Positions 1-8,920 are shown, counted from the stretch's first letter. The stretch: DNA of 34,014 bases from Oceanicoccus sp. (GCF_029238675.1 NZ_JAQWFR010000015.1:1-34014); one strand, 5' to 3'. Notes: generated by a model not told the origin, from the sequence alone. Numbers and translations are program-made.

Positions 1-61
1 GTTTTTTTATGGGTCACGTAAAGCGGAGTGGGCGACGACCTACGCAGGCCAGGCCCCGGCC

Positions 62-106
62 CGTCATTCCCGCGAAGGCGGGAATCCAGCCTGCGCGGGA
101 ATGACG
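62..106. repeat. Palindromic repeat, arms-only copy (locus 1)
   Basis: Two inverted arms (GTCATTCCCGC... and ...GCGGGAATGACG) lie back to back without the central hairpin found in the complete copies at 17493, 20041 and 31006. It sits downstream of the pntB terminator, outside any gene. Each arm is itself a hairpin, and the two arms can also pair with each other. The rest of 1-61 holds nothing I can recognise. Confidence 0.85.
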
Positions 107-133
107 TCTTTTTAGATCTTATCAATAAAAAAT

Positions 134-161
134 GAAAAAAAAGGCCCGAACAAGTCGGGCC
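134..161 (-). terminator. Intrinsic terminator of the pnt operon
   Basis: Read on the minus strand, a 7-bp stem GGCCCGA/TCGGGCC with a 5-nt loop (143-161) is followed by an eight-T run. It lies about 30 nt past the pntB stop, so it most likely ends the pntAa-pntAb-pntB transcript. Confidence 0.85.
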
Positions 162-192
162 AGAATAATACAATTTAAAATACGATAGTTAC

Positions 193-1569
193 TTAACCTT
201 TAAACTCACCCACAATATGCGAGATAGATTCCTTCGCATCACCAAACAACATTCTGGTGTTATCACCAAAGAACAGTGGGTTATCAACACCAGAGAAACC
301 GGAACCCATAGAACGCTTCAGTACAAACACCGTACGCGCTTCGTTAACATTAATAACCGGCATACCATAAAGCGGGCTACCTTCATCTTCGTTAGCTGCA
401 GGGTTAACAACATCGTTAGCACCGATAACAATCGCTACGTCCATATTGCTCATCTGTGGGTTGATATCATCCATCTCAACCAGTTGGTCATAAGATACAC
501 TAGCTTCGGCTAACAGTACGTTCATGTGGCCAGGCATACGTCCTGCAACCGGGTGAATCGCAAACTGGACTTCACAACCATTCTCTTCAAGGTGATCAGA
601 CAATTCACGAACAACGTGCTGAGCTTGAGCTACCGCCATACCGTAACCTGGTACGATGGCAACGTTTTGCGCCGCTTCAAGAATCAAGAAAGCATCATCC
701 GCAGAGATAGGTTTAACTTCACCTTCGATTTTAGCGCTAGACACTTTGGCTGCACCAAAGCCACTAAACAGAACATTGCTTAATGAGCGGTTCATCGCCT
801 TACACATGATGTTAGTCAGAATTAAACCACTAGCACCTACTAGAGAACCCGATACGATCAATAGATTGTTGTTCAATACAAAACCTGCCGCACAAGCCGC
901 TAAACCCGAGTAAGAGTTAAGTAGGGCAATAACTACAGGCATATCTGCACCACCAATAGGAATGGTGATCATAATACCGAACAGTAGTGATAAACCGATA
1001 ACCGCATACAACCACTCGCTATCTGCACTCGGGTTCTGAATAAACATAACGGCAGAAGCAAGAATGGTAAGTACTAATGCGCCATTAAAGACCTGTTGCC
1101 CAGCAAATTGAATTGCCTTACTAGGCATTTTTTCACTCAGCTTACCGTAAGCAATCAAACTACCTGTCAGTGTTACACCACCGATTAAGATAGAAAGAAT
1201 AATAGTGATATTGGTGAAGGTAGTATTGGCTGCTGCATAAACCGCAACTAAACCTACCAACAAACTCGATGCACCACCAAAGCCGTTAAACACGGCTACC
1301 AGTTCAGGCATACCGGTCATTTCAACTTTACGGGCAGCAAACGCACCAATTAAGGCACCAACAATCAAACCGGCAATAATATTTTCCCATGGCAGTTTAA
1401 TTTCATTCATCAGTGTTACAACGATGGCGATTAACATGCCCACCGAGGACATTAAGTTACCTTTACGTGCTGTTGCAGGTGAACTTAACTGCTTGAGTCC
1501 GAACACAAACAATACCGCAGAAACGATATACGCAAGGTTTATAATTAAATCAAAATTTAAAGATGTCAT
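193..1569 (-). CDS. pntB: NAD(P) transhydrogenase subunit beta
   Basis: Beta subunit of the membrane transhydrogenase, which couples proton re-entry to hydride transfer from NADH to NADP+ and supplies NADPH. The 458-aa length is normal for PntB. Residues 1 to about 265 are a run of hydrophobic helices (domain II). The C-terminal part from about residue 285 is the NADP(H)-binding domain III, with the family stretches VPGYGMAVAQAQ, HPVAGRMPGHMNVLLAEA and VIGANDVVNPAA. It follows pntAb by 12 nt on the same strand, with a GGGG-type ribosome site 8 nt before the ATG. Identification is essentially certain. Confidence 0.97.
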   Translation of the reverse strand: MTSLNFDLIINLAYIVSAVLFVFGLKQLSSPATARKGNLMSSVGMLIAIVVTLMNEIKLPWENIIAGLIVGALIGAFAARKVEMTGMPELVAVFNGFGGASSLLVGLVAVYAAANTTFTNITIILSILIGGVTLTGSLIAYGKLSEKMPSKAIQFAGQQVFNGALVLTILASAVMFIQNPSADSEWLYAVIGLSLLFGIMITIPIGGADMPVVIALLNSYSGLAACAAGFVLNNNLLIVSGSLVGASGLILTNIMCKAMNRSLSNVLFSGFGAAKVSSAKIEGEVKPISADDAFLILEAAQNVAIVPGYGMAVAQAQHVVRELSDHLEENGCEVQFAIHPVAGRMPGHMNVLLAEASVSYDQLVEMDDINPQMSNMDVAIVIGANDVVNPAANEDEGSPLYGMPVINVNEARTVFVLKRSMGSGFSGVDNPLFFGDNTRMLFGDAKESISHIVGEFKG

Positions 1570-1581
1570 TAGTCTGGCCCC

Positions 1582-1860
1582 TTAACCTTTCTTCTTAAAC
1601 ATGGCCAGCATGCGGTCAGTAACCATATAGCCGCCGACAACATTGATAGACGCTAAAGCAACAGCTGCGGTGCCAAGCCATAAAGCCAACTCAGGGCTAC
1701 CACTGTGTGCGGCTGTTAGAGCACCGACAACAGTAATACCAGAAATAGCATTTGATCCAGACATTAAAGGCGTGTGCAGAGTCGCAGGTACTTTTGCGAT
1801 TAACTCAAAGCCCAAAAAGATGGAAAGCATTAAAATAAACGATAAATAGACGGCTTCCAT
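1582..1860 (-). CDS. pntAb: NAD(P) transhydrogenase alpha subunit part 2 (membrane domain)
   Basis: A 92-aa membrane protein with about three hydrophobic helices, matching the C-terminal membrane segment of fused PntA. In many bacteria the alpha subunit is split into a soluble PntAa and a small PntAb, and this is that form. Its ATG overlaps the pntAa stop by one base (TAATG), so the pair is translationally coupled. The clean overlap and the complete pntB behind it argue for a natural split gene rather than a frameshift. Confidence 0.93.
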   Translation of the reverse strand: MEAVYLSFILMLSIFLGFELIAKVPATLHTPLMSGSNAISGITVVGALTAAHSGSPELALWLGTAAVALASINVVGGYMVTDRMLAMFKKKG

Positions 1861-2999
1861 TATTTAGCACCCCTTATATTTTTAATCATTTCATTCACCA
1901 TCTCGCCATCGTGAGTGATCACGCAGCCTTTGATGATTTCATCTTCCATATCGAGATCAAATTGTTTGGTCTCTTTATTCCAGTATTCCAACACTAAATT
2001 GTGCAAGTTAGCGGAATACATTTGGCTGGCATTGTTAGCAACACGGCCAGGCATATTGGCAAGGCCGATAACCTTAACGCCATCAATCTCAACTTCTTCG
2101 CCAGCAACAGAGCCTTCAACATTACCGCCAGACTCTACCGCTAAATCAACGACTACACTGCCAGGCTTCATCGCTTGCAGCATTTCTTTCGTCACAACCG
2201 TTGGCGCAGGGCGACCAAATAGCTGGGCAGTGGTAATAACAATGTCAGACTGGGCACAGACTTTCTTTTGTCCGTCTAACTGCATTTGAACCTGCTCAGG
2301 AGTTAGTGCGTTGGCATAACCGCCAGCGGTCTGGCCAGTTTCACCCAGGTCAATCTCAACAAACTTACCGCCGAGAGATTCAACCTGTTCTTTAACCACA
2401 GGGCGAGTATCAAAGGCATCAACACGTGCACCCATACGCTTGGCTGTTGCAATAGCCTGTAGGCCTGCAACACCAGCACCAATAATAAAGACGCGAGACG
2501 GTGAAATCGTACCGGCTGGTGTCATCATCATGGGGAGAATTTTATCGAGACGCTCAGCTGCCAATACCACCATGGCATAACCGGCAAGGCTGGCCTGTGA
2601 GCTAAGGGCATCCATCTTTTGCGCGCGAGTAGTACGAGGGATCATCTCCATACTGATCGATGTCACACCGGCAGCGGCAAAGGCGTCAACCAGTTCGTTC
2701 TCATTAAACGGGTCGAGGAAGGAGATATGAATAGATCCCTTCTTTAACTGGCTAACTTCCTCGATTGAAGGCTTGCGCAAGCGCAATACAATATCAGCAT
2801 TGTTTAACAGGGCCGTTCTATCGGTCACAATAGTGGCACCCGCTTTCTCATAGGCGCTATCTTCAATACGTACCGATTGGCCCATGCCTGCTTCAATTTG
2901 AACTTCCGCTCCCTGATCAGTAAAACGTTTTACCGAGTCGGGGATAACAGGGACTCGGGTTTCTCCGGCATCAAGCTCCCGGGGGATACCAATAATCAT
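1860..2999 (-). CDS. pntAa: NAD(P) transhydrogenase alpha subunit part 1 (NAD-binding)
   Basis: Soluble NAD(H)-binding domain I of the transhydrogenase, 379 aa, homologous to alanine dehydrogenase. Residues 2-16 show the IGIPRE...GETRV start typical of the family. The signature RAQKMDALSSQASLAGY lies at 125-141, and the Rossmann glycine motif GAGVAGLQA at 174-182. I place the start at the ATG at 2999, because AAGG lies 7 nt upstream and the protein then begins like its relatives. The frame is open 13 codons further upstream, but that extension lacks family resemblance. It is the first gene of the pnt operon and diverges from leuA. Confidence 0.95.
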   Translation of the reverse strand: MIIGIPRELDAGETRVPVIPDSVKRFTDQGAEVQIEAGMGQSVRIEDSAYEKAGATIVTDRTALLNNADIVLRLRKPSIEEVSQLKKGSIHISFLDPFNENELVDAFAAAGVTSISMEMIPRTTRAQKMDALSSQASLAGYAMVVLAAERLDKILPMMMTPAGTISPSRVFIIGAGVAGLQAIATAKRMGARVDAFDTRPVVKEQVESLGGKFVEIDLGETGQTAGGYANALTPEQVQMQLDGQKKVCAQSDIVITTAQLFGRPAPTVVTKEMLQAMKPGSVVVDLAVESGGNVEGSVAGEEVEIDGVKVIGLANMPGRVANNASQMYSANLHNLVLEYWNKETKQFDLDMEDEIIKGCVITHDGEMVNEMIKNIRGAK

Positions 3000-3514
3000 A
3001 AGTTGTCCTTGCTTCGTTGAGGGGCTGACCAGTGCCATTGCCCATTAATTAATTATTTATTCTATAAGACGCTTGTAGCACTCTTATCCACGCTCGCTAC
3101 CCTATCGCTATTTCTTTATATTACCAAAAGCTATGATGAATACCCGATATAGTGATAATGAATACTGCCTGTCGCGTGTTTAGTACGTTTTTTGACCGCA
3201 GAAGTCACTGCTTCAGGTCGGTGTCGAATCATACGGAACTGCGACAAGTGAAACAATAAAAACCGATCAACATTAGCTACCTAAATGACCCCTTTACAGG
3301 CATGGAATTAGCGGGCAATACCTCAAATCTGCCCATTAATGGTCTTATAACCACCGAAAAGCAGAAATAACCGGATTTTTGCTGTGCCCTTATTAGAATT
3401 AGCGGTTTTTTAGTTTATCCTTCGCCACACGATAAAGGTTGGGTTTGCTTGAACCTGGAAATAGCTAAATAAGGCCCAACAGATAATGAAACAGACAATG
3501 AGAAGTCTCGATTT
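3000..3514. other. Intergenic region between pntAa and leuA
   Basis: A 515-bp divergent intergenic region with no convincing gene. It must hold the promoters of the pnt operon (leftward) and of leuA (rightward), but I see no near-consensus -35/-10 pair. A 23-codon frame at 3302-3370 has no leucine run. A weak hairpin with AACCG at 3369-3373 and CGGTT at 3403-3407 is followed by T residues and could be an attenuator. A short frame at 3486-3518 overlaps the leuA start. Confidence 0.4.
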
Positions 3515-5062
3515 ATGAGTAGTAAAGACAATTTAATCATTTTTGATACCACTTTACGCGATGGCGAGCAGAGCCCCGGCGCCTCGATGACTAAAGATGA
3601 AAAGGTGCGTATCGCTAAATTGCTAGAGAAAATGCAGGTTGATGTTATTGAAGCAGGCTTTGCTATCGCCAGTGTCGGTGACTTCGAGGCTGTAAAGGCG
3701 GTGGCTGGAGCAGTAAAAGACAGCACCATTTGTAGCCTGGCCCGCGCCGTACCCGGTGATATAGAGCGAGCCGCCGAGGCCTTAAAGGGTGCCAACTCTG
3801 GCCGGATTCACACCTTTATAGCTACATCGCCCATTCATATGCAGTACAAATTACAAATGGAGCCTGACCAAGTCCTTGAGCAGGCGGTAGCCATGGTGAA
3901 ATTAGCCCGTAATCTCAGGGATGATGTGGAATTCTCTCTGGAAGACGGCAGCCGCTCTGAGTATGAATTCCAATGCCGTATTATAGAAGCAGTGATTGAT
4001 GCCGGTGCTTCTACTATTAACATCCCTGATACCGTGGGCTATGGTGAGCCCGAAGAATATGGCGCCATGTTTAAACGCCTGATTGACAATATCCCCAATG
4101 CTGACAAAGCGATCTTCTCAACCCATTGTCATAACGATCTGGGTTTGGCGGTGGCCAATTCCTTATCCGCGGTAATGAATGGTGTGAGGCAGGTTGAATG
4201 TACCGTTAATGGTTTGGGTGAGCGTGCAGGCAATGCCGCTTTGGAAGAAATTGTTATGGGTGTTCGCACCAGGGCGGATATTTTCCCCGTGACCACACGT
4301 ATTGAGCCCGTTCATATTGTACCTACCTCCCGTCTGGTTTCTTCTATTACCGGTTTTCCCGTTCAGCCTAACAAAGCCATTGTAGGAGCCAATGCTTTTG
4401 CCCACGAGTCAGGTATTCACCAGGATGGCGTATTAAAGCACCGTGAAACTTATGAAATTATGAGTGCCGAATCGGTGGGTTGGAATACCAACAAACTGGT
4501 GTTAGGCAAGCACTCAGGCCGTGCTGCAGTAAAAGCCCGCTTTGAAGAATTGGGTATCAGCTTCGATAACCAGGAAGCCTTAAACGAAGCCTTTGCCAAC
4601 TTTAAAGCTTTAGCCGATAAAAAACATGAAATCTTTGATGAAGATTTACAGGCTCTGGTCAGCGATGTAACCGCACCAGAAATTAAAGAGAAATATCAGT
4701 TTAGTGATTTGGAAGCGACCTCCAGGTCTGGTGTAAAACCAAAAGCGTCTATGAAGTTGTCAGTTGATGGTACTGAGCAAGCGACAGAAGCAGAAGGTGA
4801 TGGTCTGGTTGATGCTTCTTTTAAAGCGATTGAAAAAATTGCTAACAGCCAGGCTGAGTTACAACTTTATTTAGTCAGTGCTGTTACCCAAGGCACTGAC
4901 TCACTAGGTGAAGTGACTGTACGCTTAGAAAAAGACGGTGTGATTGTTAATGGTTTGGGTGCAGATACCGATGTTATCGTCGCTTCAGTCAAAGCCTATC
5001 TTAATGCGTTGAATATGCTGGAAGCAGGCATTTTAAAAGCACACCCACAAAAAGGTGTTTAA
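3515..5062 (+). CDS. leuA: 2-isopropylmalate synthase
   Basis: Condenses acetyl-CoA with 2-oxoisovalerate, the first committed step of leucine synthesis. The 515-aa length fits the LeuA class with a C-terminal regulatory domain. [12 protein letters not shown] at residues 11-22 is the HMGL-like signature. The divalent-metal pair HCH lies at 204-206 (THCHNDLG), followed by the family motifs [13 protein letters not shown] and HESGIHQDG. About residue 390 to the end is the allosteric leucine-binding domain. AGAAG lies 9 nt before the ATG. A 10-codon frame (3486-3518) ends over the start as ATGA. leuB, leuC and leuD are not adjacent. The next gene, holD, starts 6 nt after the stop. Confidence 0.96.
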   Translation: MSSKDNLIIFDTTLRDGEQSPGASMTKDEKVRIAKLLEKMQVDVIEAGFAIASVGDFEAVKAVAGAVKDSTICSLARAVPGDIERAAEALKGANSGRIHTFIATSPIHMQYKLQMEPDQVLEQAVAMVKLARNLRDDVEFSLEDGSRSEYEFQCRIIEAVIDAGASTINIPDTVGYGEPEEYGAMFKRLIDNIPNADKAIFSTHCHNDLGLAVANSLSAVMNGVRQVECTVNGLGERAGNAALEEIVMGVRTRADIFPVTTRIEPVHIVPTSRLVSSITGFPVQPNKAIVGANAFAHESGIHQDGVLKHRETYEIMSAESVGWNTNKLVLGKHSGRAAVKARFEELGISFDNQEALNEAFANFKALADKKHEIFDEDLQALVSDVTAPEIKEKYQFSDLEATSRSGVKPKASMKLSVDGTEQATEAEGDGLVDASFKAIEKIANSQAELQLYLVSAVTQGTDSLGEVTVRLEKDGVIVNGLGADTDVIVASVKAYLNALNMLEAGILKAHPQKGV

Positions 5063-5068
5063 ACGAGC

Positions 5069-5824
5069 ATGAACGAATTGCAGCGACAGGCTTATATGGA
5101 AGCAATGGGAGTAGATTGCTATGTCCCAAGATTGCACTTGCCCGCTGCAATGCCTTCCGTACTGTGTGAAATACCAGAACTGGCTGAAGTGCCAGTAGCT
5201 AATACTGAACCGTCGGTGGCTCCCATAGCAAAAGGTAAAAACGGCAGTGCTGCGGCTATGCAGGCTTTATTGGGTGAAGATGAACCTAATAAAGCGCAGG
5301 CCCAGCAAAGTGTTGAGGCTGTTACTGAACAATTAGTTCAAACAACCTCGGCAACCTCCATCCCACACTTTGCCTTATCCATAGTACGAGGTAGTAATAT
5401 ATTAATTGTGGATGATGGTCTGCCGGGCCATATTAACCCCGCTGAGTATTTGCAGCTGTTACACAATATTGTATTTGCACTAGGTGCTGGTAAACAGCAG
5501 TTAGCCATTGATAGCTTTGTGTGGCCGATGGTTAAAAATAGCCAGATTGATCAAAGCGAAACCGCCGCACGGCAAACGCTGGATGCGTTCTTATCCAAGC
5601 AGATTGAACAGCACAAGGCGCACTATATTATTGTGATGGGTGAAACTGCCGCTACCTACATCACTAGCGAAGCGTTGGCGACAGCTACCTTACACACCCA
5701 TCCACAATGGCAGCTCCCCCTGATATGCACCAATAGCGCAAGCCCAATGCTTGACGACCCCTCCTTAAAACGAGCGGTATGGAATGACTTACAGCCCTTA
5801 CTGTCTGTTATCAAGTCCAGCTAA
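5069..5824 (+). CDS. holD: Probable DNA polymerase III psi subunit, long Pseudomonas-like form
   Basis: Psi bridges the clamp loader (tau/gamma) and chi, which in turn binds SSB. The call rests on three points. First, it lies immediately upstream of rimI, as holD does in E. coli. Second, residues 6-30 (a YMEAMGVDCYVPR-like pattern followed by LP) resemble the psi N-terminus. Third, the last 30 residues (SPMLDDPSLKRAVWNDLQ) match the psi C-terminal pattern of Ser-Pro, Leu, Pro, Lys/Arg and Trp. At 251 aa it is much longer than E. coli psi (about 137 aa). The extra length is an Ala/Gln-rich linker at about 45-110. It starts 6 nt after leuA and ends in TAATG shared with rimI. Similarity is low overall, as usual for psi, and a profile search would settle it. 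Confidence 0.72.
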   Translation: MNELQRQAYMEAMGVDCYVPRLHLPAAMPSVLCEIPELAEVPVANTEPSVAPIAKGKNGSAAAMQALLGEDEPNKAQAQQSVEAVTEQLVQTTSATSIPHFALSIVRGSNILIVDDGLPGHINPAEYLQLLHNIVFALGAGKQQLAIDSFVWPMVKNSQIDQSETAARQTLDAFLSKQIEQHKAHYIIVMGETAATYITSEALATATLHTHPQWQLPLICTNSASPMLDDPSLKRAVWNDLQPLLSVIKSS

Positions 5825-6285
5825 TGCAGTTAAGACCTATGCAAGCGGGTGATATTGAGGCAGTAGCCGCCGTGGAAAAAGCGGCTGCGGAATTCCCCTG
5901 GCCACAATCACAATTTAAAAATAGCCTTGGCAGCGACCATGATTGCATGGTGTTAGACGTTGAAGGTGTAGTGCTGGGCTTTATGATTTTCTCCAGAGTA
6001 TTGGATGAAACTACATTATTAAATATTGCGGTGTATCCGGATATTCAAGGCAAGGGGTATGGTCGTTTATTGTTGGGCAGTGGTTTAAAGGCTCAACAGG
6101 AGCAAGGCGCCAAACAATGTTTTTTAGAAGTGCGGGTGTCCAATGTCAGTGCGAAAAGATTATATGACTCACTGCGCTTCAACATAGTGGGTGAACGTAA
6201 AAATTATTATCCGGCGAAAACAGACCGGGAAAATGCTTATGTGATGTGCTGTGATTTAGCAGACAATACAGTAGCCGTCGTTTAA
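5824..6285 (+). CDS. rimI: Ribosomal protein bS18 alanine N-acetyltransferase
   Basis: GNAT-fold enzyme that acetylates the N-terminal alanine of ribosomal protein S18 using acetyl-CoA. The 153 aa match the family length. The acetyl-CoA loop QGKGYGRLLL is preceded by the strand NIAVYPD. LEVRVSNVSAKRLYDSL and the C-terminal RKNYYP are the RimI-specific stretches. The ATG overlaps the holD stop by one base. Pairing with holD is the ancestral gammaproteobacterial arrangement. Confidence 0.93.
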   Translation: MQLRPMQAGDIEAVAAVEKAAAEFPWPQSQFKNSLGSDHDCMVLDVEGVVLGFMIFSRVLDETTLLNIAVYPDIQGKGYGRLLLGSGLKAQQEQGAKQCFLEVRVSNVSAKRLYDSLRFNIVGERKNYYPAKTDRENAYVMCCDLADNTVAVV

Positions 6286-6298
6286 TTGAGGAATTGCA

Positions 6299-6709
6299 AT
6301 GCGCGTTGTTGAAAGCCAATGGTGGATTATAGAGTTACCCGAGGAGTGGGAAGCCGACCAGGATGAAGATACCATTCTGATTTCCGATGAGGATGGCGTT
6401 GGTGAAATTGCTATCACTACACTAGAGAAAGAGTCCGGTCTCGTTGATGAGACTGAACTGCAAGACTATATGAACGATGTCGTTGAGCAGTTTGGCCCAG
6501 CGGAGTTGGCGCAGGTGGCTGAGTTGGATGGTTACTATATTGCTTATAAGGAAGATGGCGACGCCGTGAGGGAATGGTACCTCCGCTATGATAACTTGTT
6601 AGTGCTGATCACCTATAGCTGTGATGATGACAATGCCGGCATGGATGATGGTGCAGTGAATGAAATTCTGGAAACCCTCTTTATCAAAGTCGAAGAGCCA
6701 GAAGAGTAG
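6299..6709 (+). CDS. Highly acidic protein of unknown function
   Basis: I do not recognise this 136-aa protein. It has about 40 Asp/Glu against about 6 Lys/Arg, no signal peptide and no membrane segment, so it should be a soluble, strongly negative cytoplasmic protein. The N-terminus alternates aromatic and hydrophobic residues (WWIIELPEEW), and the second half has strand-like segments (YYIAYKE, EWYLRYDNLLVLITY), suggesting a small alpha/beta fold of the general DcrB/PsbP kind. That fold is only a guess. A GAGG ribosome site lies just before the ATG, 13 nt after rimI, so it is the last gene of the leuA-holD-rimI operon. Confidence 0.8.
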   Translation: MRVVESQWWIIELPEEWEADQDEDTILISDEDGVGEIAITTLEKESGLVDETELQDYMNDVVEQFGPAELAQVAELDGYYIAYKEDGDAVREWYLRYDNLLVLITYSCDDDNAGMDDGAVNEILETLFIKVEEPEE

Positions 6710-6724
6710 GGTCTTCGGCTTTAA
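6696..6724 (+). terminator. Probable terminator after the leuA-holD-rimI operon
   Basis: AGCC-A-GAAGA (6696-6705) pairs with TCTTC-GGCT (6712-6720) around a 6-nt loop with one bulged base, followed by a short TTT. The stem includes the stop codon of the acidic-protein gene. The short T-tract makes it a moderate candidate. Confidence 0.45.
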
Positions 6725-6802
6725 TAACCAGATAAAGCAAGGCTTTAAATTATTCCATCGTTGTATACAATAGCTTGATCATCCACCTAACGATAATACT
6801 TG

Positions 6803-8332
6803 ATGAAAACCTTCTTCAAACGCCTGTTGCTTACTCTGCTGGTTGTGCTACTTATCCTGATAGCAACCCCGTTTCTATTTCTTCAATTCGGTTCTGAATC
6901 GTCCGCCACCAGCGCAAAAATGCTGCTCAATGCGATTGCCGGTTATGGCATTGAAAGCCCCCCAGCCGAAGTGGTGGAGCAGCGTTATAAAGTGCCTGAA
7001 GGGTTTAGCGTTTCAGTCTATGCCGCTAGCCTGGGAAAAATTCGTTTTATGCATATGACACAGCAGGGAGACTTAATTGTTTCCCGGCCACGCAGTGGTG
7101 ATGTGTTATTGCTGGAGCGTGACCGTGATGGCGATGGTTATCCCGATGGCCAGCGAACCCTGCTGGAAGGTTTGGTAAAACCCCATGGTTTAGATATCGC
7201 CGATGGTTGGTTATATATCGCCGAGTCTACCGCTTTAGGTAGGGTATCCTTTGATGAGCAGGACGGTCAGCTAACAGGGGAATATCAGCGCATTGTTGAA
7301 GGCTTAATGGACACCGGTAACCACTGGACCAAAACGGTAGGCGTAGGGCCCGATGGCTGGCTGTACTTTACCTCCGGCTCCACCTGCAATGTCTGTGAAG
7401 AGGAAGATCCGCAACGGGCCACTATGATGCGAGTTAAGCTCGATGGCAGTGAGCTAAGTATCTATGCCACCGGTTTACGCAATAGCGTTGGCTTTGATTG
7501 GGCACCCTGGGACCAAAGTTTATACGCCACCGATAATGGCCGTGACTTATTAGGTGATGATTTTCCTCCCTGCGAGCTCAACAAGATAGAGCGGGGTGGC
7601 TTTTACGGCTGGCCCTATATCAACGGTTTTAGTGAACTGGATCCTGATTTTGGTGTTGGCAAAGATAATTTACTCAGCACTTCGATTTCACCGGCCCATG
7701 GCTTTAAAGCACATAATGCTCCTTTAGGAATCCGGTTTCTCCGCCATAACGTGGCACCGGGTTTTGAGAAAACCGCCCTGGCTGCATTACATGGTTCATG
7801 GAACCGTAGCGAAAGAGATGGATACAAAGTTGTGTCCCTGCACTGGCAGGAAGATGGCAGCATTGTGGAAAAAGATTTTCTAACGGGTTTTCTGGGTAAG
7901 GCGGATGTGACTGGTCGCCCAGCGGATGTGACCGAGTCCAGCGATGGCAGTATTTATATTTCCGATGATTACTCCGGTACTATCTTCCGGGTAGTCTACG
8001 GCGAGCAGGTTAAAAGCTCACCCGCCAAAATCGCGGCACCGGTTACAGTAACTATTGATCCCGAACAAGCTTTGGCTATCTATAGCGATGAGCAACGCCA
8101 GAGTTTGCAGCAGCAGGGTGAAAGGTTGTATCAACAATACGGCTGCGGTAACTGCCATGATCCTGAAAGAGCGACGCCAATGAGACCAGTCAGGCCATTA
8201 AAAGACCTGGCCCAGCGTTATACCGTTACTGAAATAGCCGACTTCTTTTTAGCGCCAACACCACCGATGCCGGTCTTCCCGTTAAATGAGCAACAGCGAG
8301 AAGCCCTGTCGGTTTATTTGTACCCGCGATAG
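6803..8332 (+). CDS. Membrane-anchored PQQ-type sugar dehydrogenase fused to cytochrome c
   Basis: A 509-aa protein. Residues 6-29 form one hydrophobic N-terminal helix (anchor or uncleaved signal). About 60-400 is a beta-propeller of the soluble glucose/L-sorbosone dehydrogenase family, with HGLDIADGWLY, RNSVGFDWAP, TDNGRDLLGDD, GGFYGWPYING and HGSWNRSERDGYKVV. A calcium-loop-like DRDGDGYPDG lies near 107-116. The C-terminal 75 residues are a monohaem cytochrome c with CGNCH at 448-452 and a PPMP methionine-ligand candidate near the end. By family it should oxidise a sugar or aldehyde in the periplasm and pass electrons through its own haem. The substrate is unknown, and no pqq genes lie nearby. 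A TTG lies one codon upstream, but ATG is preferred. Its 3' end overlaps tag by 19 bp. Confidence 0.85.
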   Translation: MKTFFKRLLLTLLVVLLILIATPFLFLQFGSESSATSAKMLLNAIAGYGIESPPAEVVEQRYKVPEGFSVSVYAASLGKIRFMHMTQQGDLIVSRPRSGDVLLLERDRDGDGYPDGQRTLLEGLVKPHGLDIADGWLYIAESTALGRVSFDEQDGQLTGEYQRIVEGLMDTGNHWTKTVGVGPDGWLYFTSGSTCNVCEEEDPQRATMMRVKLDGSELSIYATGLRNSVGFDWAPWDQSLYATDNGRDLLGDDFPPCELNKIERGGFYGWPYINGFSELDPDFGVGKDNLLSTSISPAHGFKAHNAPLGIRFLRHNVAPGFEKTALAALHGSWNRSERDGYKVVSLHWQEDGSIVEKDFLTGFLGKADVTGRPADVTESSDGSIYISDDYSGTIFRVVYGEQVKSSPAKIAAPVTVTIDPEQALAIYSDEQRQSLQQQGERLYQQYGCGNCHDPERATPMRPVRPLKDLAQRYTVTEIADFFLAPTPPMPVFPLNEQQREALSVYLYPR

Positions 8333-8880
8333 CTACAGCTGCTGATATGGTCATTAACCATACCCGTTGCCTGCATATAAGCATAGATAATTGTGGAGCC
8401 CACAAAGCTAAAGCCACGCTTTTTTAGGTCTTTGCTAATGGTATCGGACTCGGGACTGGTTACCGGTATCTCAGATATCGATTTCCATTTATTCTGGATA
8501 GGCTTGCCATCAACAAAGCCCCAGATATAGTCGGAAAAACTGTCAAACTCTTTTTGTATGTTGATAAAGGCTTTAGCATTTTTGCGGGTTGAAAAAACTT
8601 TTAAGCGATTGCGCACAATTCCCGGGTTAAGCAGTAGCTTTTCCAGTTTTTGATCACTAAACCGGGCGACTTTTTCCACCTCAAAATTGGCAAATGCCTT
8701 ACGGTAGCCCTCCCGCTTTTTTAAAATCGTAATCCACGATAACCCGGCCTGGGCACCTTCCAGGGTAATAAATTCAAACAGCGTTTGGTCGTCATAAACC
8801 GGCACACCCCATTCATGGTCGTGATAGTGTTGGTAGAGTGGGTCATCGCCGCACCAGTCGCAGCGTTTGGGTTGGGCCAT
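8314..8880 (-). CDS. tag: DNA-3-methyladenine glycosylase I
   Basis: Removes 3-methyladenine from alkylated DNA as the first step of base excision repair. The 188 aa match Tag. The N-terminus has KRCDWC followed by YHDHEWG. The conserved LEGAQAGLSW and the C-terminal NDHISSC supply the zinc-binding His/Cys set and the base pocket known for the family. The stop lies 19 bp inside the convergent dehydrogenase gene. It diverges from the glutathione transferase gene across 137 bp. Confidence 0.96.
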   Translation of the reverse strand: MAQPKRCDWCGDDPLYQHYHDHEWGVPVYDDQTLFEFITLEGAQAGLSWITILKKREGYRKAFANFEVEKVARFSDQKLEKLLLNPGIVRNRLKVFSTRKNAKAFINIQKEFDSFSDYIWGFVDGKPIQNKWKSISEIPVTSPESDTISKDLKKRGFSFVGSTIIYAYMQATGMVNDHISSCSYRGYK

Positions 8881-8920
8881 TATTAAGTTTCTCTTCGGTT
8901 AATCTGGCTATGTATCCCGA

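Noticed and set aside
217-913. Plus-strand open frames opposite pntB
   Set aside because: They are shadows of pntB. They lack ribosome sites and family resemblance, while the pntB reading is unambiguous.
1858-1862. Possible frameshift splitting pntA
   Set aside because: The one-base TAATG overlap and the known two-gene form of the alpha subunit explain it. Both pieces are full length for that form.
3302-3370. Leader peptide for leucine attenuation of leuA
   Set aside because: The 22-residue frame has only three scattered Leu codons and a ribosome site too close to its ATG. The evidence is too weak.
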